Below, piece by piece: positions 55,291 through 64,000 of a stretch of DNA of 64,000 nucleotides. The notes beneath the pieces are model-generated. The model did not search any database. It was not told where the DNA came from and saw only the letters and a list, made by a program, of their open reading frames with translations. The DNA comes from Pseudomonas xantholysinigenes (GTDB taxonomy: Bacteria; Pseudomonadota; Gammaproteobacteria; Pseudomonadales; Pseudomonadaceae). Location: contig NZ_CP077095.1 of NCBI RefSeq assembly GCF_014268885.2, positions 3,813,001 to 3,877,000 of the forward strand, written 5' to 3'. A program made the position numbers and the translations under genes. Positions within the stretch are counted from its first letter, which is position 1. Each line of letters opens with the position of its first letter.

Positions 55291-56433
55291 TCAACTATCC
55301 CGCCGCAAATCCTCAGGAATCGGCAAATCCTTGTTCAACGGATCAGGCGCCTTACCCCTACCCGCCCGATACTGCCGAATCTGGAACACATAGGCCAACA
55401 CCTGCGCCACCGCCAGGTAAAGCCCCGCCGGAATCTCCTGCTCAAGCTCGGTGGAATAGTAGATCGCCCGCGCCAGGGCTGGCGACTCGAGGATCTGCAC
55501 CTTGTGCTCCACCCCGATCTCACGAATTTTCAAGGCCATGAAATCGGTCCCCTTGGCCAGCAGCAACGGCGCCGAGCCGCCCTTCTCGGGGTCGTACTGC
55601 AAAGCCACCGCGTAGTGCGTCGGGTTGGTGATGATCACATCAGCCTCCGGCACCGCCGCCATCATCCGCCGCTGCGACATCTCCCGCTGCAACTGCCGGA
55701 TCCGCTGCTTGACCTCAGGCTTACCCTCGCTGTCCTTGTACTCGTCCTTCACTTCCTGCTTGGTCATTTTCATTTTCTTGTTCGTCTGGAACAGCTGGTA
55801 CGGCACATCGATCGCCGCGATCAGCAACAGCCCAGCCGCCATCCACAAGGCACTCCAGCCCACTACCTGAACGGCATGGATGATCGCCTGCTCCATCGGC
55901 TCATTGGCAATGGCCAGCAACGCCTGGCGGTCACTGGCCAGCACCAGCAGCGCCACCATCAGGATCATGATGAACTTGGCCACCGCCTTGAGCAGTTCGG
56001 TCAACGCGTTCATCGAGAACATGCGCTTGATCCCCGACAGCGGATTCATCCGACTGAACTTCGGCTGCAACAGGCTCCCGGAAAACAGGAAGCCGCCCAG
56101 GGCAATGGGCGCGACGAAGGAGATGACGAACAGCAGGATCAGGATCGGCTGCACCGACCAGATGGCCATCTTGCCCGAGGCCAGCAGGAACGCCCCCATG
56201 CTGCGCTCATCAACGATCACCTCGCGCGTCAGGCTGAAGTTCATGCGCATCAGCGTCATCAGCGTCTCGGCCAGATAACCGCCAAACGCCAGCAACCCAC
56301 CAGCACCGGCCAAGGTCACCGCAACGGTATTGAGTTCCTTGGACCGGGCAATCTCACCTTTCTCGCGCGAGTCACGCTTGCGCTTCTCGGTGGGTTCCTC
56401 TGTCTTGTCCTGACCGCTCTCGCTCTCTGCCAT
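55291..56433 (-). CDS. flhB: Flagellar export switch protein FlhB
   Basis: The 380 residues form four membrane helices (about 30-210), a linker, and the self-cleaving NPTH motif in DVIITNPTHYAVALQYD, then the cytoplasmic domain. Cleavage and interaction with FliK change export from hook to filament proteins. It is coupled to fliR two bases upstream. Its last codons adjoin the heptamer array of element B. Confidence 0.96.
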   Translation of the reverse strand: MAESESGQDKTEEPTEKRKRDSREKGEIARSKELNTVAVTLAGAGGLLAFGGYLAETLMTLMRMNFSLTREVIVDERSMGAFLLASGKMAIWSVQPILILLFVISFVAPIALGGFLFSGSLLQPKFSRMNPLSGIKRMFSMNALTELLKAVAKFIMILMVALLVLASDRQALLAIANEPMEQAIIHAVQVVGWSALWMAAGLLLIAAIDVPYQLFQTNKKMKMTKQEVKDEYKDSEGKPEVKQRIRQLQREMSQRRMMAAVPEADVIITNPTHYAVALQYDPEKGGSAPLLLAKGTDFMALKIREIGVEHKVQILESPALARAIYYSTELEQEIPAGLYLAVAQVLAYVFQIRQYRAGRGKAPDPLNKDLPIPEDLRRDS

Positions 56434-56435
56434 GC

Positions 56436-57212
56436 TTAGCGCGCCCTTGCCAGTTCACGCAGCCATTGCAGCGCTTCGCTGGCCAGTGACTGGTAATGGG
56501 AAAGAATATCGGCCAGGCCAACCCAGAAGATGCCCATGCCCAGCACCAGCGTAAGCGGGAAGCCGATGGAGAAGATATTCAACTGCGGCGCGGCGCGGGT
56601 CATCACGCCGAAGGCGATGTTGACCACCAGCAGCGCGGCGATGGCCGGCAGGATCAGCAGCAGCGCCGCGCCCATCACCCAGCTCAGGCGCCCGGCCATT
56701 TCCCAGAAGTGGCCGACCACCAGGGCACTGCCCACCGGCAAGGTGGTGAAGCTTTCGGTCAACACCTCGAACACCACCAGGTGCCCGTTCATCAGCAGGA
56801 ACAGCACGCTCACCAGCATGGTCATGAACTGACTGATCACCGTGACGTTGACGCCGTTCGCCGGATCGACCATGGAAGCGAAGGCCATGCCCATCTGCAC
56901 GGCAACGATCTGCCCGGCGATGACGAAGGCCTGGAACAACAGCTGCAGGGAGAAACCGAACAACGCACCGACAATCACCTGTTCGGCGCACAACAACATG
57001 CCGCGCAGGCTCAACGGATCAACCTCAGGCAGCGGCGGCAGGCCCGGCACGATCACCACGGTGATCGCCACGGCGGCATACAGACGCACCCGCGCCGGCA
57101 ACATCTTGGTACCGAAGATCGGCATGGTCATCAGCACCGCCATCACCCGGAACAGCGGCAGGATGAAGGTGGCGACCCAGGTGCCGATCTGCGTGTCGGT
57201 CAGCTCCAGCAT
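56436..57212 (-). CDS. fliR: Flagellar export gate protein FliR
   Basis: This 258-residue, highly hydrophobic protein has the family pattern (LELTDTQIGTWVATFILPLF at the start; MGMAFASMVDPANGVNVTVI in the middle). With FliP and FliQ it builds the export channel. It is seven bases after fliQ in the fliLMNOPQR-flhB order. Confidence 0.95.
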   Translation of the reverse strand: MLELTDTQIGTWVATFILPLFRVMAVLMTMPIFGTKMLPARVRLYAAVAITVVIVPGLPPLPEVDPLSLRGMLLCAEQVIVGALFGFSLQLLFQAFVIAGQIVAVQMGMAFASMVDPANGVNVTVISQFMTMLVSVLFLLMNGHLVVFEVLTESFTTLPVGSALVVGHFWEMAGRLSWVMGAALLLILPAIAALLVVNIAFGVMTRAAPQLNIFSIGFPLTLVLGMGIFWVGLADILSHYQSLASEALQWLRELARAR

Positions 57213-57219
57213 GGCGGCG

Positions 57220-57489
57220 TCAACCGATCAGCTGCGGAATGCTGGTGTACAGGCCGATGAAGTACTCCATGAACTTCTGCACCAGCCACGGCCCGGCGAC
57301 GATCAGGGTGATCAGCATCACCAGCAGGCGCGGCAGGAAACTCAGGGTCTGTTCGTTGATCTGCGTGGCGGCCTGGAACATGGCCACCACCAGGCCGACC
57401 AGCAGGCTCGGCACCACCAGCACGGCAACCATCAGCGTGGTCAGCCACAAGGCGTCGCGAAACAGGTCGACGGCGACTTCAGGCGTCAT
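57220..57489 (-). CDS. fliQ: Flagellar export gate protein FliQ
   Basis: The 89 residues form two membrane helices, starting MTPEVAVDLFRDALWLTTLM, with TQINEQTLSFLPRLL in the loop typical of FliQ. The size and position between fliP and fliR are as expected. Confidence 0.95.
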   Translation of the reverse strand: MTPEVAVDLFRDALWLTTLMVAVLVVPSLLVGLVVAMFQAATQINEQTLSFLPRLLVMLITLIVAGPWLVQKFMEYFIGLYTSIPQLIG

Positions 57490-57510
57490 GCGAAGCTCTC
57501 CTTGACGGTA

Positions 57511-58266
57511 TCAGACACCGCCGAAACTGCCGGCCAGGGTACCCATGATCAGCGCCCAGCCATCGACCAGGACAAACAGCATGATCTTGAACGGCAACGA
57601 GATGATCAACGGCGACAGCATCATCATACCCATGGCCATCAGCACACTGGCGACCACCATGTCGATGATCAGGAACGGGATGAAGATCATGAAGCCGATC
57701 TGGAACGCGGTCTTGAGCTCCGAGGTGACGAACGCCGGCACCAGGATGGTCAGCGGCACCTGCTCGGGCCCAGCGATGTCGGTGCGCTTGGACAGGCGCA
57801 CAAACATGTCCAGGTCGCTTTGCCGGGTCTGCGTCAGCATGAACTCCTTCAGCGGCCCCTGGGCCTTGTCGATGGCCTGCTGCGCGGTCAGCTGCTCAGC
57901 CAGGTACGGCTGCAGCGCATCCTTGTTCACCCGATCGAACACCGGCGCCATGATGAACATGGTCAGAAACAGCGCCATGCCGGTGAGCACCTGGTTCGAT
58001 GGCGTCTGCTGCAGGCCCAGGGCCTGGCGCAGGATGGAGAAGACGATGATGATGCGGGTGAAGCTGGTCATCAGGATGACGAACGCCGGGATGAAACTCA
58101 GCGCCGTCATGATCAGCAGGATCTGCAGGCTGACCGAATATTCCTGTTGTCCGTCCGCGCCACTGGACAGGGTGATGGCCGGGATCGACAGCGGGTCGGC
58201 GGCCAGGGCCAACGGCGCCGCCAGCAGCAGCGCCAGGGTCAACAACACGCGCAGTGCGCCGCTCAT
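57511..58266 (-). CDS. fliP: Flagellar export gate protein FliP
   Basis: The 251 residues have a cleavable signal peptide (to about ALAADP) and four membrane helices. Family signatures are [17 protein letters not shown] and [23 protein letters not shown] 58266 overlaps the fliO stop; a GTG one codon earlier is possible. Confidence 0.95.
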   Translation of the reverse strand: MSGALRVLLTLALLLAAPLALAADPLSIPAITLSSGADGQQEYSVSLQILLIMTALSFIPAFVILMTSFTRIIIVFSILRQALGLQQTPSNQVLTGMALFLTMFIMAPVFDRVNKDALQPYLAEQLTAQQAIDKAQGPLKEFMLTQTRQSDLDMFVRLSKRTDIAGPEQVPLTILVPAFVTSELKTAFQIGFMIFIPFLIIDMVVASVLMAMGMMMLSPLIISLPFKIMLFVLVDGWALIMGTLAGSFGGV

Positions 58267-58715
58267 CACTTCTTGTCCTTTTGGTCCTTGCCCATCAGCT
58301 CGAGCAGCCGTTGAGCGAATTCCGGCGCGGCCTGACGGGCGCCGGCGGGCACATCGACTGGCTCGGCCAGCACATGCAAGGCCTCGATGCTGCCCGGGGT
58401 GTGGCCGATGAGGATCTGTTCCTTGCCAACCTGCACCAGCAGCAAGCGGTCACGCGGGCCGATGGCGCGGCTGCCGACGATCTCGATCACCTGGGCGCCG
58501 CGCTGCGCCGAACCTTGCATGCGCCGCAGCAACCAGGCCAGGAAGAAGATCAGCCCGACCACCAGCAGCAGGCCGAAAACCATCTGCGCCAACTGCCCAC
58601 CCAACCCACCGGGCGCGGGTGCCGTGGTCGGCACGGCGGCCACTTCAGCGGCGATCACGACCTCGCTGACCAACAGCGCAACCAGGGCCGAAAAGGCCCG
58701 CACCATGCCCTTCAC
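58266..58715 (-). CDS. fliO: Flagellar protein FliO
   Basis: The 149 residues have an N-terminal signal-like segment, one membrane helix (about 45-65, [19 protein letters not shown]) and a small cytoplasmic domain ([20 protein letters not shown]). It assists FliP assembly. The GTG start at 58715 adjoins the fliN stop; ATG 58706 is an alternative. Confidence 0.9.
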   Translation of the reverse strand: MKGMVRAFSALVALLVSEVVIAAEVAAVPTTAPAPGGLGGQLAQMVFGLLLVVGLIFFLAWLLRRMQGSAQRGAQVIEIVGSRAIGPRDRLLLVQVGKEQILIGHTPGSIEALHVLAEPVDVPAGARQAAPEFAQRLLELMGKDQKDKK

Positions 58716-59177
58716 TCAGCGCAGCTTCTTGATACGTTCGCTGGGGCTGATCACGTCGGTCAGGCGGATGCCGAACTTCTCGTTGACCACCACCACCTCG
58801 CCGTGGGCGATCAGGGTGCCGTTGACCAGCACGTCCAGCGGCTCGCCCGCCAGGCGATCGAGCTCGATCACCGAGCCCTGGTTGAGCTGCAGCAGGTTGC
58901 GGATGCTGATTTCGGTGCTGCCCACTTCCATGGAGATGCTCACCGGGATATCCAGGATCACATCCAGGTTCGGACCTTCGAGGCTGACGTTCTCGTTGGG
59001 CTTTGGCGAGCTGGCGAACTCTTCCATCGGCAGACGTCCCGGACCCGAGGCGGCGTCGGCGGCCAACAAGGCGTCGATGTCGGACTGGCCGGCATCGCCG
59101 GTTTCTTCTAGGGCCGCGGCCCACTCATCGGCCAGGGCCTGTTCCTCGGGAGAGGTGATCTCGTTTTCGTTAGCCAT
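58716..59177 (-). CDS. fliN: Flagellar motor switch protein FliN
   Basis: These 153 residues have an acidic N-terminal extension (1-70) and a C-terminal SpoA domain (NLDVILDIPVSISMEVGSTE; LDVLVNGTLIAHGEVVVVNE). It forms the lower C-ring with FliM and binds CheY-phosphate. ATG 59177 follows GAGGAA; an in-frame start six codons earlier lacks one. Confidence 0.95.
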   Translation of the reverse strand: MANENEITSPEEQALADEWAAALEETGDAGQSDIDALLAADAASGPGRLPMEEFASSPKPNENVSLEGPNLDVILDIPVSISMEVGSTEISIRNLLQLNQGSVIELDRLAGEPLDVLVNGTLIAHGEVVVVNEKFGIRLTDVISPSERIKKLR

Positions 59178-59223
59178 GATTTCCTCGACAGGCATTCAAT
59201 ACGTTAGAGCGACCGGCACGCCG

Positions 59224-60192
59224 TCAGCGGCGCTCGATCGGGTCGATGATCTGCAGCGACAGGGTGCCTTTGTGCGAACCGAGGCGCGCCTTGAACGACG
59301 GCACGCCGTTGGCGCGCAGCACCAGGTGCTCGGGCAGCTCCACCGGGATCACATCGCCCGGCTGCATGTGCAGGATGTCGCGCAACTTGAGCTGGCGCCG
59401 GGCGACCGTGGCCGAGACCGGCACGTTGACGTCCAGCACGTCCTCGCGCAGGGCCTTGACCCAGCGCTCGTCCTGGTCGTCCAGGTCGGACTGGAAGCCG
59501 GCATCGAGCATCTCGCGCACCGGCTCGATCATCGAGTACGGCATGGTCACGTGCAGGTCGCCGCCGCCACCGTCCAGCTCGATGTGGAAGGTCGAGACCA
59601 CCACCGCCTCGCTGGGGCCGACGATGTTGGCCATGGCCGGGTTGACCTCGGAGTTGATGTACTCGAAGTTGACCGGCATGATCGCCTGCCAGGCTTCTTT
59701 GAGATCGACGAAGCACTGGTCCAGGACCATGCGCACCACGCGCAGCTCGGTCGGAGTGAACTCACGCCCCTCGATCTTGGCATGGCGCCCGTCGCCGCCG
59801 AAGAAGTTGTCCACCAGCTTGAACACCAGCTTGGCGTCGAGGATGAACAGCGATGTACCGCGCAGCGGCTTGATCTTGACCAGGTTCAAGCTGGTCGGCA
59901 CGTACAGCGAATGCACGTACTCGCCGAACTTCATCACCTGCACGCCGCCCACCGCCACGTCGGCGGAGCGCCGCAGCAGGTTGAACATGCTGATGCGGGT
60001 GTAACGGGCGAAGCGCTCGTTGATCATCTCCAGGGTCGGCATGCGCCCACGGACGATCCGATCCTGACTGGTCAGGTCGTAGCTCTTGATACTGCCGGGT
60101 TCGGCGGCACTTTCGGTTTGTACCAGCCCATCGTCCACCCCATGCAGCAGGGCGTCGATCTCATCCTGGGACAGCAGGTCCTGCACGGCCAT
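59224..60192 (-). CDS. fliM: Flagellar motor switch protein FliM
   Basis: The 322 residues have the N-terminal CheY-binding peptide (LLSQDEIDALLHGV), the middle CheC-like domain (TRISMFNLLRRSADVAVGGV) and a C-terminal SpoA domain. It is ten bases downstream of fliL and 46 bases upstream of fliN. Confidence 0.96.
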   Translation of the reverse strand: MAVQDLLSQDEIDALLHGVDDGLVQTESAAEPGSIKSYDLTSQDRIVRGRMPTLEMINERFARYTRISMFNLLRRSADVAVGGVQVMKFGEYVHSLYVPTSLNLVKIKPLRGTSLFILDAKLVFKLVDNFFGGDGRHAKIEGREFTPTELRVVRMVLDQCFVDLKEAWQAIMPVNFEYINSEVNPAMANIVGPSEAVVVSTFHIELDGGGGDLHVTMPYSMIEPVREMLDAGFQSDLDDQDERWVKALREDVLDVNVPVSATVARRQLKLRDILHMQPGDVIPVELPEHLVLRANGVPSFKARLGSHKGTLSLQIIDPIERR

Positions 60193-60202
60193 CTATGTGC
60201 TC

Positions 60203-60700
60203 CTACTGCAATACGAAATTGGTGAACAGCAGTTGGTCGACGACCGGCCTGCCGACTTCTTTCTGCGCCACTTCCTGCACCACCGCGGTGGCTTTCTGGC
60301 GCAGCATCTCTTGGCCGACCGGGCTGCTGGCCAGGGTGTCGAAGCCCTGGCCGGAGAACATCATCACCAGGTTGTTGCGAATCACCGGCATGTGCACTTT
60401 CAGCGCGTCGAGGTCAGCCTGGCTGCGCCCCTGCATGGTGATGCTCACCTGCATGTAGCGTTGGCGGCCGTTCTGGTTGAAGTTGACCACGAAGGCCGGT
60501 GCCAGGGCCTCGTAGATCGCCGCCGGCTTGACGTTGCTCTGGGCCGCGTCGGCAGCAGGTGCAGATTCGCTCTTGTGCATGAAGAACCAAGTTGCGCCCA
60601 CCGACAGGCCGACCGCCAGGAGCAGGGCCAGCACCAGCAGCAGGATCAGCTTGAGTTTGCCTTTAGTGGCGGGGTCTTTCACTGCGTCGCTCTTCGCCAT
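60203..60700 (-). CDS. fliL: Flagellar basal-body protein FliL
   Basis: The 165 residues have a basic N-terminus, one membrane helix (about 16-38) and a periplasmic domain (YEALAPAFVVNFNQNGRQRY; DQLLFTNFVLQ at the end). It supports the stator at the motor. It is the first gene after a strong sigma-54 promoter, so it heads the fliLMNOPQR-flhB unit. Confidence 0.94.
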   Translation of the reverse strand: MAKSDAVKDPATKGKLKLILLLVLALLLAVGLSVGATWFFMHKSESAPAADAAQSNVKPAAIYEALAPAFVVNFNQNGRQRYMQVSITMQGRSQADLDALKVHMPVIRNNLVMMFSGQGFDTLASSPVGQEMLRQKATAVVQEVAQKEVGRPVVDQLLFTNFVLQ

Positions 60701-60750
60701 GCCAATAATCCGTCGTCCATCGCGGTTTCAAAGAAGGATGACGTGGCTTG

Positions 60751-60766
60751 AGCAAGTGTTATGCCA
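60751..60766 (-). promoter_or_regulatory. Sigma-54 promoter of the fliL operon
   Basis: The minus strand reads TGGCATAACACTTGCT, matching TGGCAC-N5-TTGC with GG and GC ten bases apart. It lies 51 bp before the fliL start in the 132-bp gap after fliK. RpoN with the activator FleQ is the usual control of these genes in pseudomonads. Confidence 0.8.
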
Positions 60767-60832
60767 GATTTGCCGGCTGGGGGACGATTGCGCTCCCCAG
60801 CCCGACGCGGTGGATGGCACTGCGCAGATGAA

Positions 60833-62182
60833 TCAGGCGTAGTAGTCGACCGCGCTGTCACCCACCACCTGTTGCGTTACCGGGCGCGCGGCATCGGCCA
60901 GCTCGCCGCCTTCCCCGCCCGCCTCGGCACGGCGCGCAGCGACGCCCGAGAGATTGCTCGAACCGCCCTGCTGCGCCTGCTGTTGCTGCTGGCCGCGCGA
61001 CTGATCGGCAACACTGACGTCCGGCTGGGCCAGGCCCTGCTGGGTGAACAGCTCACGCAGGCGGTGCACCTGGCTGTCGAGCGCATCGCGCACGCCGGCG
61101 TGGCCACTGACGAAGTGAATCTGGGTCGACTGGTCCGCCGCTACGTTGACGCGAATGTCCAGGCGCCCCAGCTCAGCGGGCTCGAGCTGGATATCCGCCG
61201 ATTTGAGGTTCTGGCTGGACAGGTACATGACCCGATTGACCAGGCCTTCGGTCCAGGCGCCCTGATTCATCGCCAAGGGCTGTTGCAGCGGGCTCGGGGT
61301 GGCCGGCACGGCATTGGCCGTCTTCGCGGTCACCGCCTGGGTCAGGTTGGCCAGGCGATTGGCGAAGTCATCGACCCGCGTATCGCTGCTGGCGCCCTTG
61401 ATATCCTTGAGCCCGTCGTCGAGCAGGCCGGCAAAGGCCTTGTCGCCATGCTCGGCATGCCCAGCCTGCGCCTCATCCTTGCCGGTGGCATTCGCCAAGG
61501 TATTGACGGCGACAGCTGCCGGATCGGCGGGTTGCTGACTGGCTTCGCTACGCGGGCTGGCAGCATGGGCCGAGGTCGTGCCCTTGGCCTGGGCATCCTG
61601 TTCCAACGCCAGGCGCAAGGTCGGCATGTTGGCCAGCGGGTCGGCCTCAGGGTCGAACGCGGCCTTCGCCGCCTCTTCCGTTGCACTGGCAGCCGCCGAC
61701 ATTGGCGCCGGCTGCGGCGCTGGCTGCAGGGGAGGCTGGACCGCCGCCTGCAGCACCGGAGCCACGGCCTCGGCCTGGGCCTGAAGCAACTGCGCCCCCG
61801 GCTGCGCATCGGTTACCTGCCCCGCCACCAAACTGGCATCGAGGGGCGCGGATACTTCACCGTCAGAGGCGTCATCGGCATCGGCGGCGGGCGAAGTCTT
61901 CGCCGCCGATGGCAAGTGCTTGCCGTCATCGGCAACCGTCGGCGCACCGCTGCCGCTCGGTTTGCCGCCTGCAGCAGCGTCAGTCGTGTCGCGCTTCTTG
62001 CCTGGCGCGGCCTTGTCGTCTCGGGCCGGAACACTGTCACGCCCCTGATTAGCCATGACCTTGTCGAAGCCCGGGGCCTGGTCGGACGCGGCCTGCTGCG
62101 GCTTGTCCGACGCGCCGACAGCGGGGCGCGGGGCCTTGTTCAGCAGACCGGCTTGCAACAATGGATTGGGTGCGACAGGCAT
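60833..62182 (-). CDS. fliK: Flagellar hook-length control protein FliK
   Basis: The 449 residues consist of an Ala/Asp/Gln-rich, mostly disordered ruler part and the C-terminal Flg_hook domain (about 320-420, LEPAELGRLDIRVNVAADQS). FliK measures the hook and triggers the FlhB switch. ATG 62182 was chosen because GGAGA lies seven bases upstream. This is the fliK of the cluster; the gene at 34829 is a second homologue. Confidence 0.9.
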   Translation of the reverse strand: MPVAPNPLLQAGLLNKAPRPAVGASDKPQQAASDQAPGFDKVMANQGRDSVPARDDKAAPGKKRDTTDAAAGGKPSGSGAPTVADDGKHLPSAAKTSPAADADDASDGEVSAPLDASLVAGQVTDAQPGAQLLQAQAEAVAPVLQAAVQPPLQPAPQPAPMSAAASATEEAAKAAFDPEADPLANMPTLRLALEQDAQAKGTTSAHAASPRSEASQQPADPAAVAVNTLANATGKDEAQAGHAEHGDKAFAGLLDDGLKDIKGASSDTRVDDFANRLANLTQAVTAKTANAVPATPSPLQQPLAMNQGAWTEGLVNRVMYLSSQNLKSADIQLEPAELGRLDIRVNVAADQSTQIHFVSGHAGVRDALDSQVHRLRELFTQQGLAQPDVSVADQSRGQQQQQAQQGGSSNLSGVAARRAEAGGEGGELADAARPVTQQVVGDSAVDYYA

Positions 62183-62230
62183 TGAAAGGTCTCCGCGCCA
62201 GAAGCTGAAAATCATGTCTGGAGCAGGAAA

Positions 62231-62246
62231 AGCAAGACTCGCGCCA
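62231..62246 (-). promoter_or_regulatory. Sigma-54 promoter of fliK
   Basis: The minus strand reads TGGCGCGAGTCTTGCT, close to the TGGCACG-N4-TTGC consensus with correct ten-base GG-GC spacing. It lies 49 bp before the fliK start. Confidence 0.75.
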
Positions 62247-62254
62247 AGTGCGTG

Positions 62255-62599
62255 CTACTGGGTAGAAATTCGTTGCCGCTCACCCCGGTAGAACCGCTGC
62301 ACTTCGAGGTACTCCTGATCGATGCGGTTGATCAGGTCCTCGATGCCATACAGTGGCTGCTGCCGCACACGGTCTTCAAGCTGCTGGCACAGAGCAGCCA
62401 ATCCCGTGGCCCCCATGTTGCTGCTGCTCCCTTTGAAGCTATGCGCCGCCATCCCGAGCTCATCCGCATCCTTGGCCTCATGCAACTGGCTCAGACGCCG
62501 CTCGGAATCCTCCAGAAAGGTTTCCAGCAACTGCAGGTAGCCATCTTCCATGACCTCCTGGAGGTCACTCAGCACTTTGTGATCGATATGCATGTCCAC
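62255..62599 (-). CDS. hptB: HptB-like histidine phosphotransfer protein
   Basis: This 114-residue single Hpt domain has the phospho-His (His53) in AAHSFKGSSSNMGA. It starts with GTG after GGAG; ATG 62593 is the alternative. In P. aeruginosa, HptB receives phosphate from hybrid kinases and passes it to HsbR, linking swarming and biofilm choice. The gene next to it is HsbR-like, which supports the assignment. Confidence 0.85.
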   Translation of the reverse strand: MDMHIDHKVLSDLQEVMEDGYLQLLETFLEDSERRLSQLHEAKDADELGMAAHSFKGSSSNMGATGLAALCQQLEDRVRQQPLYGIEDLINRIDQEYLEVQRFYRGERQRISTQ

Positions 62600-62658
62600 T
62601 TGCTCACTCCCTGATCAAGCCTGATTACACCAGAGCCCGCGACAGCACCAACACCGAC

Positions 62659-64000
62659 TCACCACTCAAAATCCACCTGCGCCACGCAGCCGCCCTCCAG
62701 CCAACGCGCACGGCGACCCAGGCGCTGCACCAGGTTCACTCCGCGCCCACTGAAACCATGCGCGACAGGCCTGCCGGCCAACACCTGCGCCACATCGAAC
62801 CCCGCGCCACTGTCGCGCACTTCGACCAACAGACGCCCTCCAGCGCCCTGCGGCTCCACCCGCAGGTCGATGATGACAAAGCCCTCGACCTGCCCGGCAA
62901 GGCGCTCGGCACGTTGCCGATAGTACTCCGCGAACCCTTGGGCGTCTCGCTTGAGCCGTGAATTCAGCCCAAGCACACCGTGCTCCAGGGCATTGGAGTA
63001 CAACTCGCTGAGCACACTGTGCAACCGACCACTGATGGGCCGCAGCCCATGGATCTCCTGCAGCAACTGCACCAGGTAAGGCACCGGGTTGAAACGTCGC
63101 AGGCTCTCCCCGCGCAGCTCGAAACGCATCGACCAGTCCAATGGACTGGAGCGCCCGCTGTCGGAGTAGATCACCGCCGGCACGACCACCTGGTCGGGCG
63201 CGAGCATACGGATATCGCACAGACTGATGTCGTCCCGGGGCCGCCCGCCGAAATGCTCCAGCGCCTGCATGACCTCGTCGAACAGACGGTCCGGCTGGCG
63301 ATTGCCGGCCAGCACCTGACGCAAGCGCTGGACGCCGAACAGGCAGTCCTGCGCATCGCCGGTATCGACCACGCCGTCGGACAACAGGAACAAACGCTCG
63401 CCTGCCGCCAGCGGCAGGACCTCGGTAGCGTCGTCGAACTGCTCTGCGGCGAGGATGCCCAGCGGCAAATGCCGCGACGGCAGCACCGCCAATACCTCAC
63501 CCTCAGCGGACAGGCGGTAGCCATCAGGCATGCCGCCATTCCACACCTCGACCGTGCCACGCTGGAAGCTCAGGTTGAGCAACAGCGCGCAACAGAACAT
63601 ATCCACCGGCAGGATGCGCTTGAGCTTGGCGTTCATCTCGCGCAAGGTCTCGACCAGGCCATAGCCCTTGGCGGTCATGCCATAGAACACCTCGGCCAGC
63701 GGCATGGCGCCCACCGCCGCAGGCAGGCCGTGGCCGGTGAAATCGCCCAGCAGCACATGCATGTCACCGGATGGCGTGAACGCCGCCAACAGCAGGTCGC
63801 CATTGAACAGCGCATAGGGTGATTGCAGGTAGCGGATATTAGAGGCTTTCAGGCAACCGGCATGCGCCACCTTGTCGAACACTGCCTTGGCCACCCGCTG
63901 CTCGTTGAGCAGGTGGTGGTGATGCTGGGTTATCTGGTCGCGCTGCTCGAGCACCGTGGCCTGCAGCCGGCGCAAACGGTCCATGGCGCGAATCTTGGCA
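62659..64000 (-). CDS. hsbR: HsbR-like response regulator with PP2C phosphatase and kinase domains (5' end outside window)
   Basis: The visible 446 codons are the C-terminal part; the frame is open at the right edge (KIRA before the first Met), and a receiver domain is expected beyond it. Seen: a coiled-coil, a SpoIIE/PP2C phosphatase (LLGDFTGHGLPAAVGAMPLA; FLLSDGVVDTGD) and a HATPase_c domain (LSELYSNALEHGVLG; VRDSGAGFD). In P. aeruginosa HsbR acts on the anti-anti-sigma factor HsbA to control FlgM and FliA. It is 59 bp upstream of hptB. Confidence 0.88.
   Translation of the reverse strand, partial: AKIRAMDRLRRLQATVLEQRDQITQHHHHLLNEQRVAKAVFDKVAHAGCLKASNIRYLQSPYALFNGDLLLAAFTPSGDMHVLLGDFTGHGLPAAVGAMPLAEVFYGMTAKGYGLVETLREMNAKLKRILPVDMFCCALLLNLSFQRGTVEVWNGGMPDGYRLSAEGEVLAVLPSRHLPLGILAAEQFDDATEVLPLAAGERLFLLSDGVVDTGDAQDCLFGVQRLRQVLAGNRQPDRLFDEVMQALEHFGGRPRDDISLCDIRMLAPDQVVVPAVIYSDSGRSSPLDWSMRFELRGESLRRFNPVPYLVQLLQEIHGLRPISGRLHSVLSELYSNALEHGVLGLNSRLKRDAQGFAEYYRQRAERLAGQVEGFVIIDLRVEPQGAGGRLLVEVRDSGAGFDVAQVLAGRPVAHGFSGRGVNLVQRLGRRARWLEGGCVAQVDFEW

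Overview
The window is chromosomal DNA from a fluorescent pseudomonad, most likely of the Pseudomonas putida group. The basis is the gene order: a ccmABCDEFGHI block beside a polar-flagellum and chemotaxis block (fliKLMNOPQR-flhB-flhA-flhF-fleN-fliA-cheYZAB-motCD-parC-parP-cheW), the high GC content, the many REP-type palindromes built around GCGGGCTTGCCCGCGAA, and sigma-54 promoters in front of flagellar genes. No rRNA, tRNA or CRISPR array was seen.

Region 1 (1-12.2 kb, minus strand) is a two-partner secretion / contact-dependent inhibition locus: the outer-membrane transporter CdiB, then a very large CdiA-type exoprotein of at least 3,479 codons. It is still open at the left edge, where a self-cleaving HINT-type domain has just begun, so the toxin tip and any immunity gene lie outside. 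Region 2 (12.3-19.4 kb) is metabolic: a DMT exporter divergent from an Lrp/AsnC regulator, an NCS1 permease with a hydantoin-racemase-like enzyme, an array of 119-bp REP repeats, a D-amino-acid dehydrogenase-like oxidase, an FKBP isomerase and a GFA-family protein.

Region 3 (19.4-25.4 kb) is a bacteriocin island. An S-type pyocin with a colicin-D-like tRNase tip and its immunity gene sits behind a promoter with a LexA box, but the toxin gene is split by a one-base frameshift. Behind it is an internally deleted second copy (promoter, 22 codons, a stop, then pyocin-S domain, a divergent toxin tip and a second immunity gene), then a third fragment of the pyocin-S domain. An IS5-type remnant separates copies 1 and 2. 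The island is bracketed by direct repeats derived from the neighbouring GFA gene and from a repeat element. It looks like a toxin/immunity reservoir that changes by recombination.

Region 4 (25.5-34.7 kb) holds a PhzF-like protein, a 2-hydroxyacid dehydrogenase, a small lipoprotein and the complete cytochrome c maturation operon ccmABCDEFGHI. Region 5 (34.8-40.0 kb, plus strand) has a second FliK-like gene overlapping a stand-alone FlhB C-terminal domain, then a 961-residue protein with a TcdA/TcdB-type glycosyltransferase domain, and a truncated paralogue of that protein's N-terminus.

Region 6 (40.1-64 kb, minus strand) is the flagellar and chemotaxis cluster, ending at the right edge in an HptB/HsbR-like phosphorelay pair. 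An 783-bp mirror-image repeat element fills the flhB-flhA gap. A sister copy of it closes the bacteriocin island 29 kb away.
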